Part shown: positions 53,777 through 64,000 of the stretch, one piece after another
Layout of the letters: every line of letters starts with the position of its first letter
Numbering within the stretch: the first letter of the stretch is position 1
From: Clavulina sp. PMI_390
Lineage: Eukaryota > Basidiomycota > Agaricomycetes > Cantharellales > Hydnaceae
Assembly: GCA_015039315.1 (NCBI GenBank)
Contig: WIDE01000100.1
Coordinates: forward strand, 21,937-85,936
Direction: 5' to 3'
DNA length: 64,000 nucleotides
Translations under genes and position numbers: made by a program
The notes under the pieces: model-generated
What the model was told of the DNA's origin: nothing
Database searches by the model: none
What the model saw: only the letters and a program-made list of their open reading frames with translations

Positions 53777-56700
53777 TTATAATAGGGAGAGCCCATGCTC
53801 AGCGCTCTGAACCACCTCTGATTGCCCCAACGTAAGTGCTACTTGTTTCAAGTGCCGCAGCACACCCTTGTATTTGCTACGATAGCTTTCGGCCCTCTCT
53901 GTCATCATAAGTACCCCAAATAGTTCTGCCGCCTCTTTTGAAGCTTCGAGCGCATCCTGTGGCCGAGAAAGTTTCGCCAATAAAGAGGACTCGTTGTGGA
54001 GCGCCACAGCGAGCGCTTCGCTCAACGGGTCGCATCGATCTCGGTGAAAGTTGTCGCGATGTAATTGAATGGCCTCCTCGATAGGATCAAGGGATGATTC
54101 GAACTGCCCAAGCATAAAATAGAATGCTGAGAGATTACTGAATGAGTTAGCCAACATCTCAGCGGTTTCGTGTGAAGCGGGGTCGTTGAGGTGGAGTTCC
54201 CGCCGGATCAGGATGGCTTCTTGGACTGCAACGATGGCCGCTTCATTATGGCGGGCTTTCGAAAGTCTTCCACCCAGATTATGAATCGAAAGGGCGAGAT
54301 CGGCCTTGTAGCGGACCGGGCGTCGGTTGGCCAAAGTCCGATAGTGAGCCACAGCTTCCTCCGCGGCGTCTAATGCTTCTTTGTGTGTCCCAACCGCGGA
54401 GAGATATGCGGAGAGGTTTGTAAGCGACGAAGCAAGCGCATCCAGGTCTGACGTGCGGTCTTGAGCCAAGCGACGACGTATGTCAAGTGATTCCTGCATG
54501 GTTGACGCTGCAAGTCTTGTCTGTCCAACATTGTGTTGGCAGCTAGAGAGATTGTAGAGACATGTGGCAAGATAGGAGCTATACGGGAAAGGCTCGCGCT
54601 TGGCAAGTGTTCGGCACAATGTTGTCGCTTCTTTGATAGCGTTGAGCGCTTCGTAATACTGTCCATGCTGAAGGAGAGCAGTGGATAACGTAGAAAGGAT
54701 CTGGGCCATGCTAGCATCATCAGGTACTTCGGTGTGTGGAATCCCACGTCGTATCATGAGGGCTTCGTTAATGGTGCTGGATGCTTCGTCGTATCTCCTT
54801 ACAGCGTGGTATCGATTCGCCAAAGAGGAGAGTGTACGCGCCAGGTCAACAACGTTTTGAGGAGTCGATTGAGCAAGGACAATAGATTTCTGAAGAACCG
54901 CCGCCTCAATCCCAATCTCCAGAGCCTCTTGATAATGTGCAATATCCGCCAGATATGCGGAAAGATTGTTGAGGGCGCGAACTAGTCGCGACTGGAAATT
55001 TGGCGGGTCCCTCGATTCAAGGCGACGAAGAAGGGTGACTGATGAGCGAGATGCATCGATGGCATCCTCAAACCTGCCCATAAACTTGAGGTCCAGGGCA
55101 AGCTTGAACAGGAGTGTCGCCAACTCGTCCTCGTTCACAGACTCCCAAAGTAACGGCTGATGAACCTAGTAATATGGGTCAGTAGTGAATGGAGTCAGGA
55201 GGTGTGTGATGCGCAAGCATACCATGAACCAATCCAGCATATCCTTGGTGACCTGCATGTTCCTCTGGATAACACTCAGGGTCAGCCAATTGGCAAGCTG
55301 CGAGCTGAGAAACGCGGTGATCTCGGCGTGGAATGTCTCATTCAGAGGCCCACCAGCGGCGAGATGCGCAAACCAGTACCGGCATGCATATTCAAGGGCG
55401 CCTGGGATGGAACCGCCGCGGAGGGGTCCCAATTCCTCGACGTCAGGAGATTGAATAATGTTGTCCAACAGCGGCTCAAGCTTTGGAAGCTCCAGATTCA
55501 TGGCGCGAATGCAGCAAACGGCAAGGTGCTGATGCGCGGAGGGTAGTTCGATGGTAAACCTTCGACGTGATGGCGTGGATGGGGTTAGGACAAAGTCCCT
55601 GAACGATTGATGCACAATATAGGGAGAGGCGCTATCAACTGTCATGTCTGACACGCTTAGGAGCGCCCCAACCCCAAGTGCCTTGAGAGAGGGGATGACA
55701 TCGTAGGGAAGATCAAGAAGACGCCCGATGTCTCCGGCTGACAATGGAGAGAACAGTGAAATAAGCGCGCCTATAAGCAGCTGGTATCGCGCGCGGGATT
55801 CCTCGTCATCCCAAGCGCATGTAGAGAGTACAGTCGAGTAGAGCTGCTCCACCTTTGTTTCCGAGCGAGGATCACTTGACGTTTGGGATGAGGTTAAGCG
55901 CTCGAGCTCCTTCATGGGTTCATCACTTCTACCGATGCATTCCATGACCGTCGAGGTCCAAAGGAACAGACCCTCGGAACGCTCTATAACTTGTTGGACT
56001 GAAGCTTCGTCTGGCCAGCTTTGTTTGAGACCGCGACGCTCTCGGATCCTTTTGAGAGAGTGCCGAGCGAAAAGTCCTATATCATTGATGTTATTGTGCT
56101 CCTCCAATTGCAACTGATGGATTCTAATGTGCGCCAGCCCGTAAACGCCGCGTTCCAACCTGGCGTCTGGGCGAGACGAGATGATGATGCGGCACGAGGT
56201 TGGGAGTTGGGAGAATTGATCAGTGATCAGAGCTAGAAGCGCGTCATCCAAACCCTCATCCAACGCATCGATAATAATCGTTGTGGGAACAGCAGACTCC
56301 ATAGCCAGAAGAGGGCTCAGAACCAGATGGTCGAATTGGCGAGATATGGGAGATGATATGATGTCTGGATGCTTTTGAATGCTTTCAGCAACCAACGTGC
56401 CCATGCGCTCGTCGAAGGAGGCTAAATCTCGCGCAATTGTTGTCAGCAGGAGGTCGGGCGAGTTTCGCTCGGCATCATCTCTGCTGAACATGAATGATGA
56501 TCCAAGCAGGCCTTGAGCGGAGAGGGTTTGTGCAACACTGTTCATAATAGCACTCTTTCCGCTACCCGCGGGGCCGACAAGCAAGCATATCGCTGGGAAT
56601 GATTTTTGAGAGGCAAATTCCACTAGCTCGGCAACGATACTGAGGCGTGTTCCTTCGAGGCACGCTTTCTGGGGATCCCAGGATGCGTAGCTGGCCGAAC

Positions 56701-57534
56701 GGAGGGTAGAAAGTGTAGATAGGGCAACGTGCCGCTTGATAGATCGTTCCATTAGGGCCAGAGATTCGTCTCCTTGAACAAGGGGTTGCTTGACAGTTGT
56801 GTCCACTCCCGCAACTATGAGCCACCTGCGAGTCAGATGTAGTCGGAAAATCACAATCTGACACTCACAATATGGTTCTGCAGCCTTCAAGCTAAGAGAT
56901 AGTGACTCATTGTCCACTTCTGCGATACGAGATCGATCGCGAACGTCTAAACCTGTTGAAGTCTTTGGTGGAGTTCCTCAGCTCGTCTACAAAGCGCTAT
57001 TACAACCTTGCCCACCTCGAATTGACGAACCGCATCATCCAAGGTCCAACGCAAGAATGAAAGACGTTCACACTCTGAGGAGAACAGATTCAGCTGCGCT
57101 AATGAATTGTAGGGTCTTTGAGCCTCGGCCAGTAACTGTACTTCGCTCGTAAGCCATTGGAGAGCTCTTCAGCAATGCATGAGCAGCGACCCAAATGGAG
57201 CGAAATTGTATGGATGCTCACGAAGAAAGATTCTGGATTGGCTCCACCATTTCTCCGAGTCTAGGGGCTTGTAGTACCGAGACGAGCAAAATCGAGAAAG
57301 TCTCCTTCACATGCGTGGATAGGTTCTGCCATAGTTTTTGGCTAGTAGCGGAGGCCTTTTATTTATGTCTAGATGTCAAAGGGAATCCAGGATTGGGAGA
57401 AAGTGGCTCACTGGCAGTGCCTCACAAAACAGGACAACGTTTGATGCGATTCGCTTCAGAGGCGTGGAGGTTGTAGCACGCGCAATGGAGTCGAGGATCT
57501 CTTGAGAGCGCGTTGTGAGTTCCTGAGAGGTCAT
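53777..57534 (-). CDS. NACHT-TPR (NLR-like) protein
   Basis: Predicted start at 57534 (MTSQELTTRSQEILDSIARA). Several short exons encode an all-helical N-terminal region without a known effector domain (for example QKLWQNLSTHVKETFSILLV and RRAEELHQRLQQ). A long exon then carries the NACHT: P-loop ICLLVGPAGSGKSAIMNSVA, Walker B TTIIIDALDEGLDD, sensor CRIIISSRPDARLERG and a helical region with IVHQSFRDFVL. After an intron at 55139-55165 or so, eight or nine TPR units follow, such as LADIAHYQEALEIGIEAAVL, LANRYHAVRRYDEASSTINE and LSAYLSAVGTHKEALDAAEE. This is the layout of fungal NLR-like receptors thought to act in self/non-self or symbiont recognition; the ligand and output are unknown. N-terminal exon limits are by eye. 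Confidence 0.85.
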
Positions 57535-58576
57535 CTTCGGTCATGAAGGGAATCAAGGGAAACAGCTGAGCGAGGGTTTGAGAGGGAGATATGGGTCAAA
57601 TAGTTGGGGCATGACCCTCAGCATCGCCTCCTTCCACCCTGTCGGGCATTTCTTCATTTGCTTAAGTAGTAACAGAGTTCATAGAGATTCCTGCGATTGA
57701 GTCGCAGGTCACTGGTTCCTTTCGTGAACGATTCAATGGGCGTGAAAGGCAGAAGGAACAAGATTGTTCGAGTGCCGTCACTCTGTGACTGTGACTATAT
57801 CCCGACTGTTGACGTCGCGCCTTACTTGTCTGCCGTTCGTCCAACAAAGCCTCATGATAATCCGGAGGGCTCATCCCGATAGCCTCGTTGGTTCTGATTA
57901 CAGGATACCTTATTGCGTATAGCGCACGAACCACCCGGCAGCTGGCCTCACGATCACCCAGACACATGCTGACATCAGAAAAAGTCGGCCGGTTTCTTAG
58001 CCTGTTTGACCTGTTTTCGTGTCTGAAACGGGTACCCTTTGTTTGGACTGAATTGATCCGTTTGGAGTTTGGCCCGTTTGGCCCTCTAAACAGGCCAAAC
58101 GGTCCAAACGGGCCAAACAAAGGGTCCGAGGGTATTTGCTGATGGAAGCAGCTTTGCAGAATATATCACAGCGAATCGGGGTTCCGTAGCGTTTTTTTCA
58201 TGCTACCTTCATTAAGGAAGCCTTAGTTGAGTTGTGAAACCCAACTGCCGAGAATTATAGTGATAATCGGGAGCACTAGTCGCTATAAGGAAGAACAAAA
58301 GCTACTCCATATGGACATGAGCTAACGGGATGAGCGGATGCGTCCTATAGTGGGGGAAATAAGGATAAGCTTATGAGGCAGCACATGCTAAACCGAGCTC
58401 GATGGAACCATGATATATATTCTAAAGGATACTACGTTTCAGACGCGTCAAATATGATATTGTGGTCCAGAGGGAGTACTGTATGATTCGATGATGTTTT
58501 ATCAATTTCTAATGACAGATTGTGCCTCACAAGCCACAAGAAAATCGGCGCTTGAGGCCCATCCATAGCCTATGCA
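57535..58576. other. Intergenic, NACHT-TPR promoter side
   Basis: About 1 kb with a marked inverted repeat (58067-58109). A minus-strand open frame at 57662-58120 begins inside that repeat (giving GPFGPFG) and shows no family signature, so it is not called. Confidence 0.5.
58067..58109. repeat. Inverted repeat, 17-bp arms with 9-nt loop
   Basis: Arms GTTTGGCCCGTTTGGCC (58067-58083) and GGCCAAACGGTCCAAAC (58093-58109) are reverse complements with one mismatch, around the loop CTCTAAACA. Outer sequence also pairs: CCCTTTGTTTGG at 58035-58046 with CCAAACAAAGGG at 58112-58123. The unit GGTTTGGCC/GGCCAAAC is tandemly repeated within each arm, so it is a palindrome built from a short repeat. Confidence 0.85.
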
Positions 58577-60262
58577 CTAGTTGGGTATGTTCTTGATACC
58601 CTGGATGGTGTCATGTTCACAGAAGAAAGGATCAGTGGATGAGGGCGCCAAAATGACAACATCACTCACAAAGAAATGAACATTCATCGGGGGTTCAAAC
58701 ACTGGTGTCTGCTGCACAAGTTCACGTACGCTGTCATCATCTTGGAGAATCGGCCTCCTTCCAACAGTGAAGTTTATCAAAGAAGGGATTCTTTCGCGAG
58801 TGAAGCGAAGGGTCCTTGGAAGCCCTGTTTGTTTGCAGAAGTTTTTGAGTGCGACCAACTTGAGGTCATACTGGAGGGAAGTCAGCTTCGGAGGAAGAAG
58901 ATTGTCCATTGGGTTGCGGAGAATCGCTGGGCCGTCGTTGTCATTCTCCCGCCCGGTAGCCTCCTCATCATTGAAGGTAGGAAGGAGAAGACTGGCAGGC
59001 ACACGAAGCGTCTCCAGCGCAACTAACCCAGCGAGGGAGCCGATCAATGGCTCGTCCTGGTCATCCATCCGATCTGCAGTCTCTCGGTCGATGACAAGCT
59101 CCTTCAGCGAAGAAGCTTGGCTCAGTAAACCCGGAAGGAACCCTGCAGGACGATATCGCTCGTAGCCTACAGTAGATCCACCGACTCCGTACTCAAACCT
59201 CTCCAGCCCCGAGGATACAAGCAGCATCCTATTGATGATCAGGCTTGAAACCACTGAGTTCCAGAGACTGAGGTCCTTGATGCTAGACGACTTCAGCGGA
59301 AGGGCGTATCCAGTGGATGTCTTGTAGAATGTTGAAGCAACACGACTCTCTGGGGGAGACTCAGGGGTTGAATGGATGGGCTCGGAGGTTCCACCAACAT
59401 GTAGCCATGGTGAACCATCATGGCCATCTTCAGCAGCAAACGCAGCTATAATAAGAGTATTGAGTCCGGGAAGTGCCATGAATGGGACAACCGCGGTGGT
59501 ACCGAATCCATACTGTTGATTGTACGCGGTAAGAGCTGTGGTCGTAGTGTAAGCAATTGGAACTGCACGAACCTCTGTATCCTCATAGCTAAGGAGGACT
59601 TCCGAAACAGACTTGAGGCCAGTAGGGACTCCGCCATGAAAAACACCAAAACAAGAGCGGGCAATAAACTCGAGCTCTGATCGAGCGGTGATCTCAAGCT
59701 TCTGCAGCTTGGAAAGCAGATGGAAAAGTATAATGAGGAGGCCATTCGTTCCTCCGTGAATAAGAAGCCCGTTATCTAAACCCATGTTACCAACAGCTGG
59801 CAGAATGTGTTCGAGGTCGCCACGCGCTGCTTCACTTGTTGCAGAAAGGTACTCGTCTACCTGTTCCTTTTCATAAACAACATTGCAATTCATAATGAAC
59901 GCTCCGATGTTATTACCCTCATCGTCATATTCAGCATCCAATGACTCGGTGTCGATTTCGCGAACATGGTTTACTAGCTCTGGTCTCAGAACGAGTGCAC
60001 GAGTGAATTGTCGAAGGCTTCGGAAGGGGTCCTTCCCTTGTTTAGTGTTCCAAAGGACAGGGATATGAACCTTGCGATACAAGAGAGGCTCGACAATGGC
60101 TCGAAACTGATGCGACACGTAAGTGCAGCTAAGGAGATCTTGATCGACCCGATTCAGTCGTTTTGCCAGCCGGAGCTCGTCGGGCGTTTTCGTTCGACTA
60201 GGTTCGAGTTCGTGGAGAACTTGGGTAGTGAGCTCAGGAGGTAGATTGGCCCACACTGCCAT
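58577..60262 (-). CDS. F-box-like LRR protein, second type (561 aa)
   Basis: Single exon, start 60262 (MAVWANLPPELTTQVLHELE), a degenerate F-box in which LPPELTTQVLHEL is followed by LLSCTYVSHQFRAIVEPLLY. The remainder is leucine-rich with no clear repeat period: FHLLSKLQKLEITARSELEF, FMALPGLNTLIIAAF, LLSQASSLKELVIDRETADR, TLRVPASLLLP and near the end LRFTRERIPSLINFTVGRRP. Not closely related to the four array F-box proteins. Two broken copies lie at 61185-63655. Presumed SCF adaptor; target unknown. Confidence 0.8.
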   Translation of the reverse strand: MAVWANLPPELTTQVLHELEPSRTKTPDELRLAKRLNRVDQDLLSCTYVSHQFRAIVEPLLYRKVHIPVLWNTKQGKDPFRSLRQFTRALVLRPELVNHVREIDTESLDAEYDDEGNNIGAFIMNCNVVYEKEQVDEYLSATSEAARGDLEHILPAVGNMGLDNGLLIHGGTNGLLIILFHLLSKLQKLEITARSELEFIARSCFGVFHGGVPTGLKSVSEVLLSYEDTEVRAVPIAYTTTTALTAYNQQYGFGTTAVVPFMALPGLNTLIIAAFAAEDGHDGSPWLHVGGTSEPIHSTPESPPESRVASTFYKTSTGYALPLKSSSIKDLSLWNSVVSSLIINRMLLVSSGLERFEYGVGGSTVGYERYRPAGFLPGLLSQASSLKELVIDRETADRMDDQDEPLIGSLAGLVALETLRVPASLLLPTFNDEEATGRENDNDGPAILRNPMDNLLPPKLTSLQYDLKLVALKNFCKQTGLPRTLRFTRERIPSLINFTVGRRPILQDDDSVRELVQQTPVFEPPMNVHFFVSDVVILAPSSTDPFFCEHDTIQGIKNIPN

Positions 60263-60345
60263 GATGATGCTAGAGGCTTAACGCTCAATCCTGTGGCCGA
60301 TGAGTTGGAGGATGTTGGTGATTGTTGAGGTTAAACCGACAATCT

Positions 60346-60353
60346 GGTAGCGG
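60346..60353. repeat. Left target-site duplication (8 bp)
   Basis: GGTAGCGG directly before the hAT-like element; identical to 60956-60963 directly after it. Confidence 0.85.
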
Positions 60354-60955
60354 CAGGGCTCCTAACGGTTCGGATCCGGATGGGTAGCGGTTGGCATCCG
60401 CATCCATCCGGAAAACCTGACGTCCATCCGCATCCGCCGGTTGGCATCCGGGTCAATCCGCGGATGAACCGCGGATGGGAGGTTGATAAGGAGAATTGGA
60501 AGAACAGACAATCCAAAACAGTCTAAATAGCTATTTAAACAGGGGAGCTACAGTCACAAAGTCTCAAAGTCAGTCCATTAGTGCACACATCACGAGCATG
60601 GAAGGAAGACGATGGTACGTAACGCGTGACCAAAGGATACAATGTCACACTCCCAGGTGGGCAATGACCCAGCCTATCTGGCACCTAAGATGAGTGAACA
60701 AAGTCTACACATCAGTCTGGGAATCTATTTTGTGGTGCTATAATACCCGAAAATTTGATGAAATTTGTATCAAATAGTCATAAGCACGCTCATTCCATAC
60801 TGTTGTCGATAGGTGCTAACAAACCGCGGATGAACCGCGGATTGTGCGGATAGCATCCGCCGGATGCTGAGCATCGTCTAGTCTCTATCCGCATCCGGCG
60901 GATAGACACTCCATCCGCTGTATCCGCGGATGGATCCGAACCGTTAGGAGCCCTA
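60354..60955. mobile_element. Non-autonomous hAT-like MITE, 602 bp
   Basis: Terminal inverted repeats of 23 bp are perfect apart from the outermost base: AGGGCTCCTAACGGTTCGG plus ATCC at 60355-60377, and its reverse complement ending at 60954. The outermost bases are C (left) and, on the complement, T (right), giving the C/TAGGG ends that hAT transposons use. An 8-bp direct repeat GGTAGCGG flanks it, the hAT target-duplication length. Many copies of ATCCGC/GCGGAT crowd both ends (60380-60480 and 60825-60935), like hAT subterminal transposase-binding repeats. No transposase frame is inside, so it needs a helper in trans. Confidence 0.88.
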
Positions 60956-60963
60956 GGTAGCGG
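60956..60963. repeat. Right target-site duplication (8 bp)
   Basis: GGTAGCGG, matching 60346-60353. Confidence 0.85.
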
Positions 60964-61184
60964 TGGCATGTTATGGAGCAACGACTAATCACGGGAGAGC
61001 CGAGCCACTGAAGACGTAGAAAGTCAATAAGGCTGATCTTCCCTTAACTTATGTCGAGGCGCAAAGTCAAGTCGCTCGACTTGTTGCTTACTTCGTTGGT
61101 TAGCATTACCTTTCCCTGATCCAATCCAATAGTCTGGTTTAGAACGGAACGAAGGCGAGAATGGTGCATTTGAAGGTCATAGCT

Positions 61185-61922
61185 TCAATGGCGAATACAA
61201 TTCGCGAACAAACACAATATCGTTTTATCATCAGATATGATCTGGATGTCGGTGACGGACCTGAGGCCTATTGGAATACCGCCCGTAAACCCCCCGAAGC
61301 AAGAGTGAGCAAACGATCGGAGCTTGGGCCCAGCGGTAGTAGCAATTATAAGTTCTCGTAGTTTGGGAAGGAATTGGAGTACGAGGATGAGGATTCTAGT
61401 TGCCCCTCCGCTAAGCACAAGCCCGTTCGTTAGGCCCAGACTCGCAAGGGCCTGAAAAATTTGCTCCAAATCGCTACGTGCACCTTCACCTGCCGTCGAC
61501 AGGAACATATTAACCTGGTGTTGGGGATAGGTGGAACTCTACTCCTCCACACAGGCTTCCAGGACTCCGTAATCGTTATGTACCTCCACACCACCATCTA
61601 ACGACGAGGTATCGAGCTCGCGAACGTGTTTACCCAGCTCAGGCTTAAGCACCGCGGCTCGAGTGAATTGCCGAAGGTTTCGAAATGGGTCTCGTGTCAT
61701 ATTATCGCTCCAAACGGCAGGAATTCGGATGCTTTAGTATAAGGGGGGTTCAACGATCGCGTGAAACTGGCGGGACACCTAACTGCAGCTCAAAAGATTT
61801 TGATCAACCCGATTTTGCCTCATTGCTGTCCAAAGGTTCGAGGGAGTTTTGCTCGCGGAGTACCCAAGTTCTTGGAGAACGTGGATAACAAGTTCGACAG
61901 GCAGATCAGCCCACACCGCCAT
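61185..61922 (-). pseudogene. Broken copy of the second-type F-box gene, 5' part
   Basis: From an ATG at 61922 (MAVWADLPVELVIHVLQELG) the frame aligns with the first 235 or so residues of the intact 561-residue gene at 58577-60262, but it is stopped by TAG at 61779-61781 (in CS-stop-VSRQF where the intact gene has CTYVSHQF), TAA at 61734-61736 (PPLY-stop-SIRIP for LLYRKVHIP) and a further in-frame stop near 61540. A short open part remains (FLSTAGEGARSDLEQIFQAL to LLRSFAHSCFGGFTGGIPIG-like sequence). The similarity ends near 61185, so the 3' 60% is gone. Confidence 0.82.
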
Positions 61923-62478
61923 TGTGGGTGTCGTGGACTCGACTCCGCTGGCAGCGCTTCGTGCACGTGTTCGATGGCTGGGGACAGCATGATTATTATG
62001 ATGTAGTCATGGACCGCTCTGATAAGCTTTTATGCATTTACGCATCTCAACGACCCAGAAGGTCCCTTGTCGAGTCAATCATGCTCGTCCTTACCCATAT
62101 TACTTTTCCATAACCCCAAGATCTCGCTACATTGGATCCCATCTGAAGCGAAAAACCAAGCCCCATACTCCACTCTCATGGTCATACCGTAGCTGCAAGA
62201 ATCTGGTCAAAAACCCTATAGGATATAGAATATTGGATCATCCAAAGCCTAATGCAATGCGTTGATCCCTAAATTTTTAGTGAATATCCTCTAACGGAGA
62301 AACTTGCTCCTGCCAGTAAGATTCAAGGCTGAATGGACGTTCCCTCGTTGGAACATTAGCCGAGCTGTGACAGCCCCGTAGAAAAGGCATTCCAAATGAG
62401 GATACTAACGATTCCGTTCAACGCCTGAAGGCGCTTACTGGCCGTTGTGCTTGTACCCTAGGAAATTCAACATTCAGT
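61923..62478. other. Gap between the two F-box pseudogenes
   Basis: About 555 bp, low in coding signal, with no recognisable feature. Confidence 0.4.
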
Positions 62479-63655
62479 TCAACCGAGGATTGGGTAGGGC
62501 TGCGGAGTAGTATCAGAGCTCACAAAGAAAATAACATTCATCGGAGGTCGAAGTGTAGGGACGCTCTCCAAAAGCTCTCGCAACCCCACGTCCTCTGGGG
62601 CGGCCAGATGTCTTCCAACAATGAAGTTCACCAGGGAGGAAAGTCGCTTGCGAGTGAAGCGCAGGCTTGTCGGTAACCCAGTGCGCTTGATGAAACTGTC
62701 GAGTGCTACCCTCTCGAGCTTGCATTGAAGATAAACGAGGCTAGGAGGGAGCATAGTGTCCATGGGATTGTGCGAAACGACAACCCCACCGGTTCCACTC
62801 TCCTGATGGCTATCGTTTGCGTTTGGCTCATGTTTTGATCCACTACCATGCCGGTCGTCAAAACCTTCAAGGCGAAGGCAAGCGGGGACTTCGAGTATCT
62901 CAAGCGCAACCAACCCGGAAAGCAAGCCGATGAATGGCTGGTCCCCAGGGGTCTCGAACGAGTAGTCACAGCCAATAACAAGCTCCTTCAGGGAGCAGGC
63001 CTGGCTCAACAAACCTGGAAGAAATTGCGCCGGACGGAACAGAACGGTCTAATCCACATTATCGGTATCGAAATCGTACTTGAACCCCTCAAGCATTGAG
63101 GGTATGAGGAGTATTTTACTCATCACTGAACATGCAATAGCTGAACCCTCGAAGGAGAGGTCCACTATGGGAGAAGATTGTGTAGGAAGACCATATTCCT
63201 TTGATTTCGACACAACGGCACCACCTGGTGAAGAGGTCTGGGCGGAGGGTGTGGCGTCAAACCTTTCGCCAGTTGGTAGCCAAAGAACATCGTCATATCG
63301 AGCCCATGAGTGTATCACAGTCAGGGTTTTTATGGAAGGGAGTGCCATGAATGGCAAAACTTCGAAGGCGCGAAAACCACCCTGCCGAAAAAGACAGGCG
63401 TGAGGAAAGGAATTGACGTGTGATACGTGCAATTGAGATTCTCCGCACCTCAAGTTCTTCATTGATCAGCGCCACATGTAGAACAGACCTCAGACCGGCA
63501 GGAATTCCACCAGCGAAGGCACCAGAACAAGAGTATGCAACAAGTTGGATCTCGGACCCAGCGGTAATTTTGAGTTTCTGTAGCTTGGGAAGGAGATAGA
63601 GTAGAGCAAGAAGAATTCCATTTGTCCTCTGTCGGCGGGAAAATCCTTGCATACG
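62479..63655 (-). pseudogene. Broken copy of the second-type F-box gene, 3' part
   Basis: Aligns with residues 170 or so to the C-terminus of the intact gene: LLALLYLLPKLQKLKITAGS, FMALPSIKTLTVIHS, LLSQACSLKELVIGCDYSFE and LRFTRKRLSSLVNFIVGRHL. It is broken by a frameshift around 63430-63460, by an in-frame TAG at 63049-63051 (between DFDTDNVD and TVLFRPAQFLPG), and lacks the F-box end: similarity stops near 63655 where the sequence turns AT-rich. The 3' half (62479-63012) stays open. Confidence 0.8.
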
Positions 63656-64000
63656 TGTACCTACTAGATTAGCAACCATATACATACAAATCGTATCATT
63701 TTTCCTTTTAATTAGTTCTCCTTTTTCTCCTCGTTCGTCTCGGTCCGGGGGAACGATTCCAAGGGTCGCGCTCAAGGCGGAGAACCCGGGGATTCATCCA
63801 TCGCCCAATCGAGAGACTTACCGCACCCGTGCGAATCATCTCGATCTATTCGGGAATGAGTCATCGACGGATTGTTTCAGGAGCGCGCATGGCCCCTCAT
63901 TTTGTCGATTATTCAAATTCTTGTTTAATTCCCGATTGCTGCGCTACATCCGTTTTTGGATGTGTCAGCCTTCGACCTTTCTTGATTTCCTTGTTTGGTT
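63656..64000. other. Window edge, unidentified
   Basis: About 345 bp beyond the pseudogene breakpoint. Pyrimidine- and AT-rich with no gene. It could be flanking repeat or transposon end sequence, but there is no repeat partner inside the window to show it. Confidence 0.3.

Noticed and set aside
57662..58120. 152-codon minus-strand frame beginning GPFGPFG
   Set aside because: The start is inside the palindromic repeat and the remainder has no recognisable domain or splice context.
1..64000. tRNA genes, rRNA and CRISPR arrays
   Set aside because: No recognisable box A/B tRNA pattern, rRNA signature or spaced direct-repeat array was seen by eye; a covariance-model search would be needed to exclude tRNAs.
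63656..64000. Possible LTR or transposon end at the window edge
   Set aside because: No terminal motif, partner repeat or target duplication is visible within the window.

Overview
This is fungal nuclear DNA, most likely from an Agaricomycete basidiomycete. I infer this from intron-dense genes with short (about 45-90 nt) GT..AG introns on both strands, a DUF6534-type membrane protein gene, F-box arrays and a NACHT-TPR (NLR-like) gene. The general look recalls Cantharellales/Rhizoctonia-type genomes, but that is only an impression. No rRNA, tRNA or CRISPR array was recognised.

Left part (1-13.6 kb): the window opens in the 3' end of a prohibitin-like gene. Then come three paralogous genes of about 740-770 codons (A, 303-2975 minus; B, 6796-9600 plus; C, 10771-13564 plus) with the same nine-exon layout. 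Each joins a domain that reads like the N-terminal beta-propeller of clathrin heavy chain to a protein-kinase domain whose beta3 lysine is arginine. Between A and B lie a Rab7/Ypt7 GTPase gene and an ATG16 gene, transcribed divergently from a 257-bp gap. A broken copy of the ATG16 3' end between B and C shows that C arose by a segmental duplication that dragged along part of its neighbour.

Middle (13.8-44.7 kb): mostly housekeeping genes. They are a questin-oxidase-like (DUF4243) protein, an MFS anion:cation symporter of the Dal5 type, a DUF6534-like membrane protein, a single-pass surface protein, an REX4-type exonuclease, a copper-fist transcription factor, a UBE2W-like E2, NFU1 (74 bp from the E2, divergent), an ASNSD1-like asparagine-synthetase-domain protein, a branched-chain aminotransferase and an ERG26-like sterol dehydrogenase. 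A gene-poor stretch lies at 24.7-29.3 kb and another at 32.9-35.4 kb.

Right part (45-64 kb): four tandem, intronless, same-strand F-box paralogues lie next to a NACHT-TPR gene. A fragment of the NACHT-TPR 3' end sits between F-box copies, again marking a duplication breakpoint. Beyond it are a second type of F-box protein, a 602-bp hAT-like MITE with 23-bp terminal inverted repeats and an 8-bp target duplication, two pseudogene copies of that second F-box type, and a strong inverted repeat.

The most unusual content is the clathrin-propeller/kinase family beside Rab7 and ATG16. Endosome/vacuole traffic and autophagy are the shared theme, but a working link is inference only. Exon boundaries were worked out by eye from splice consensus, reading phase and comparison of paralogues.
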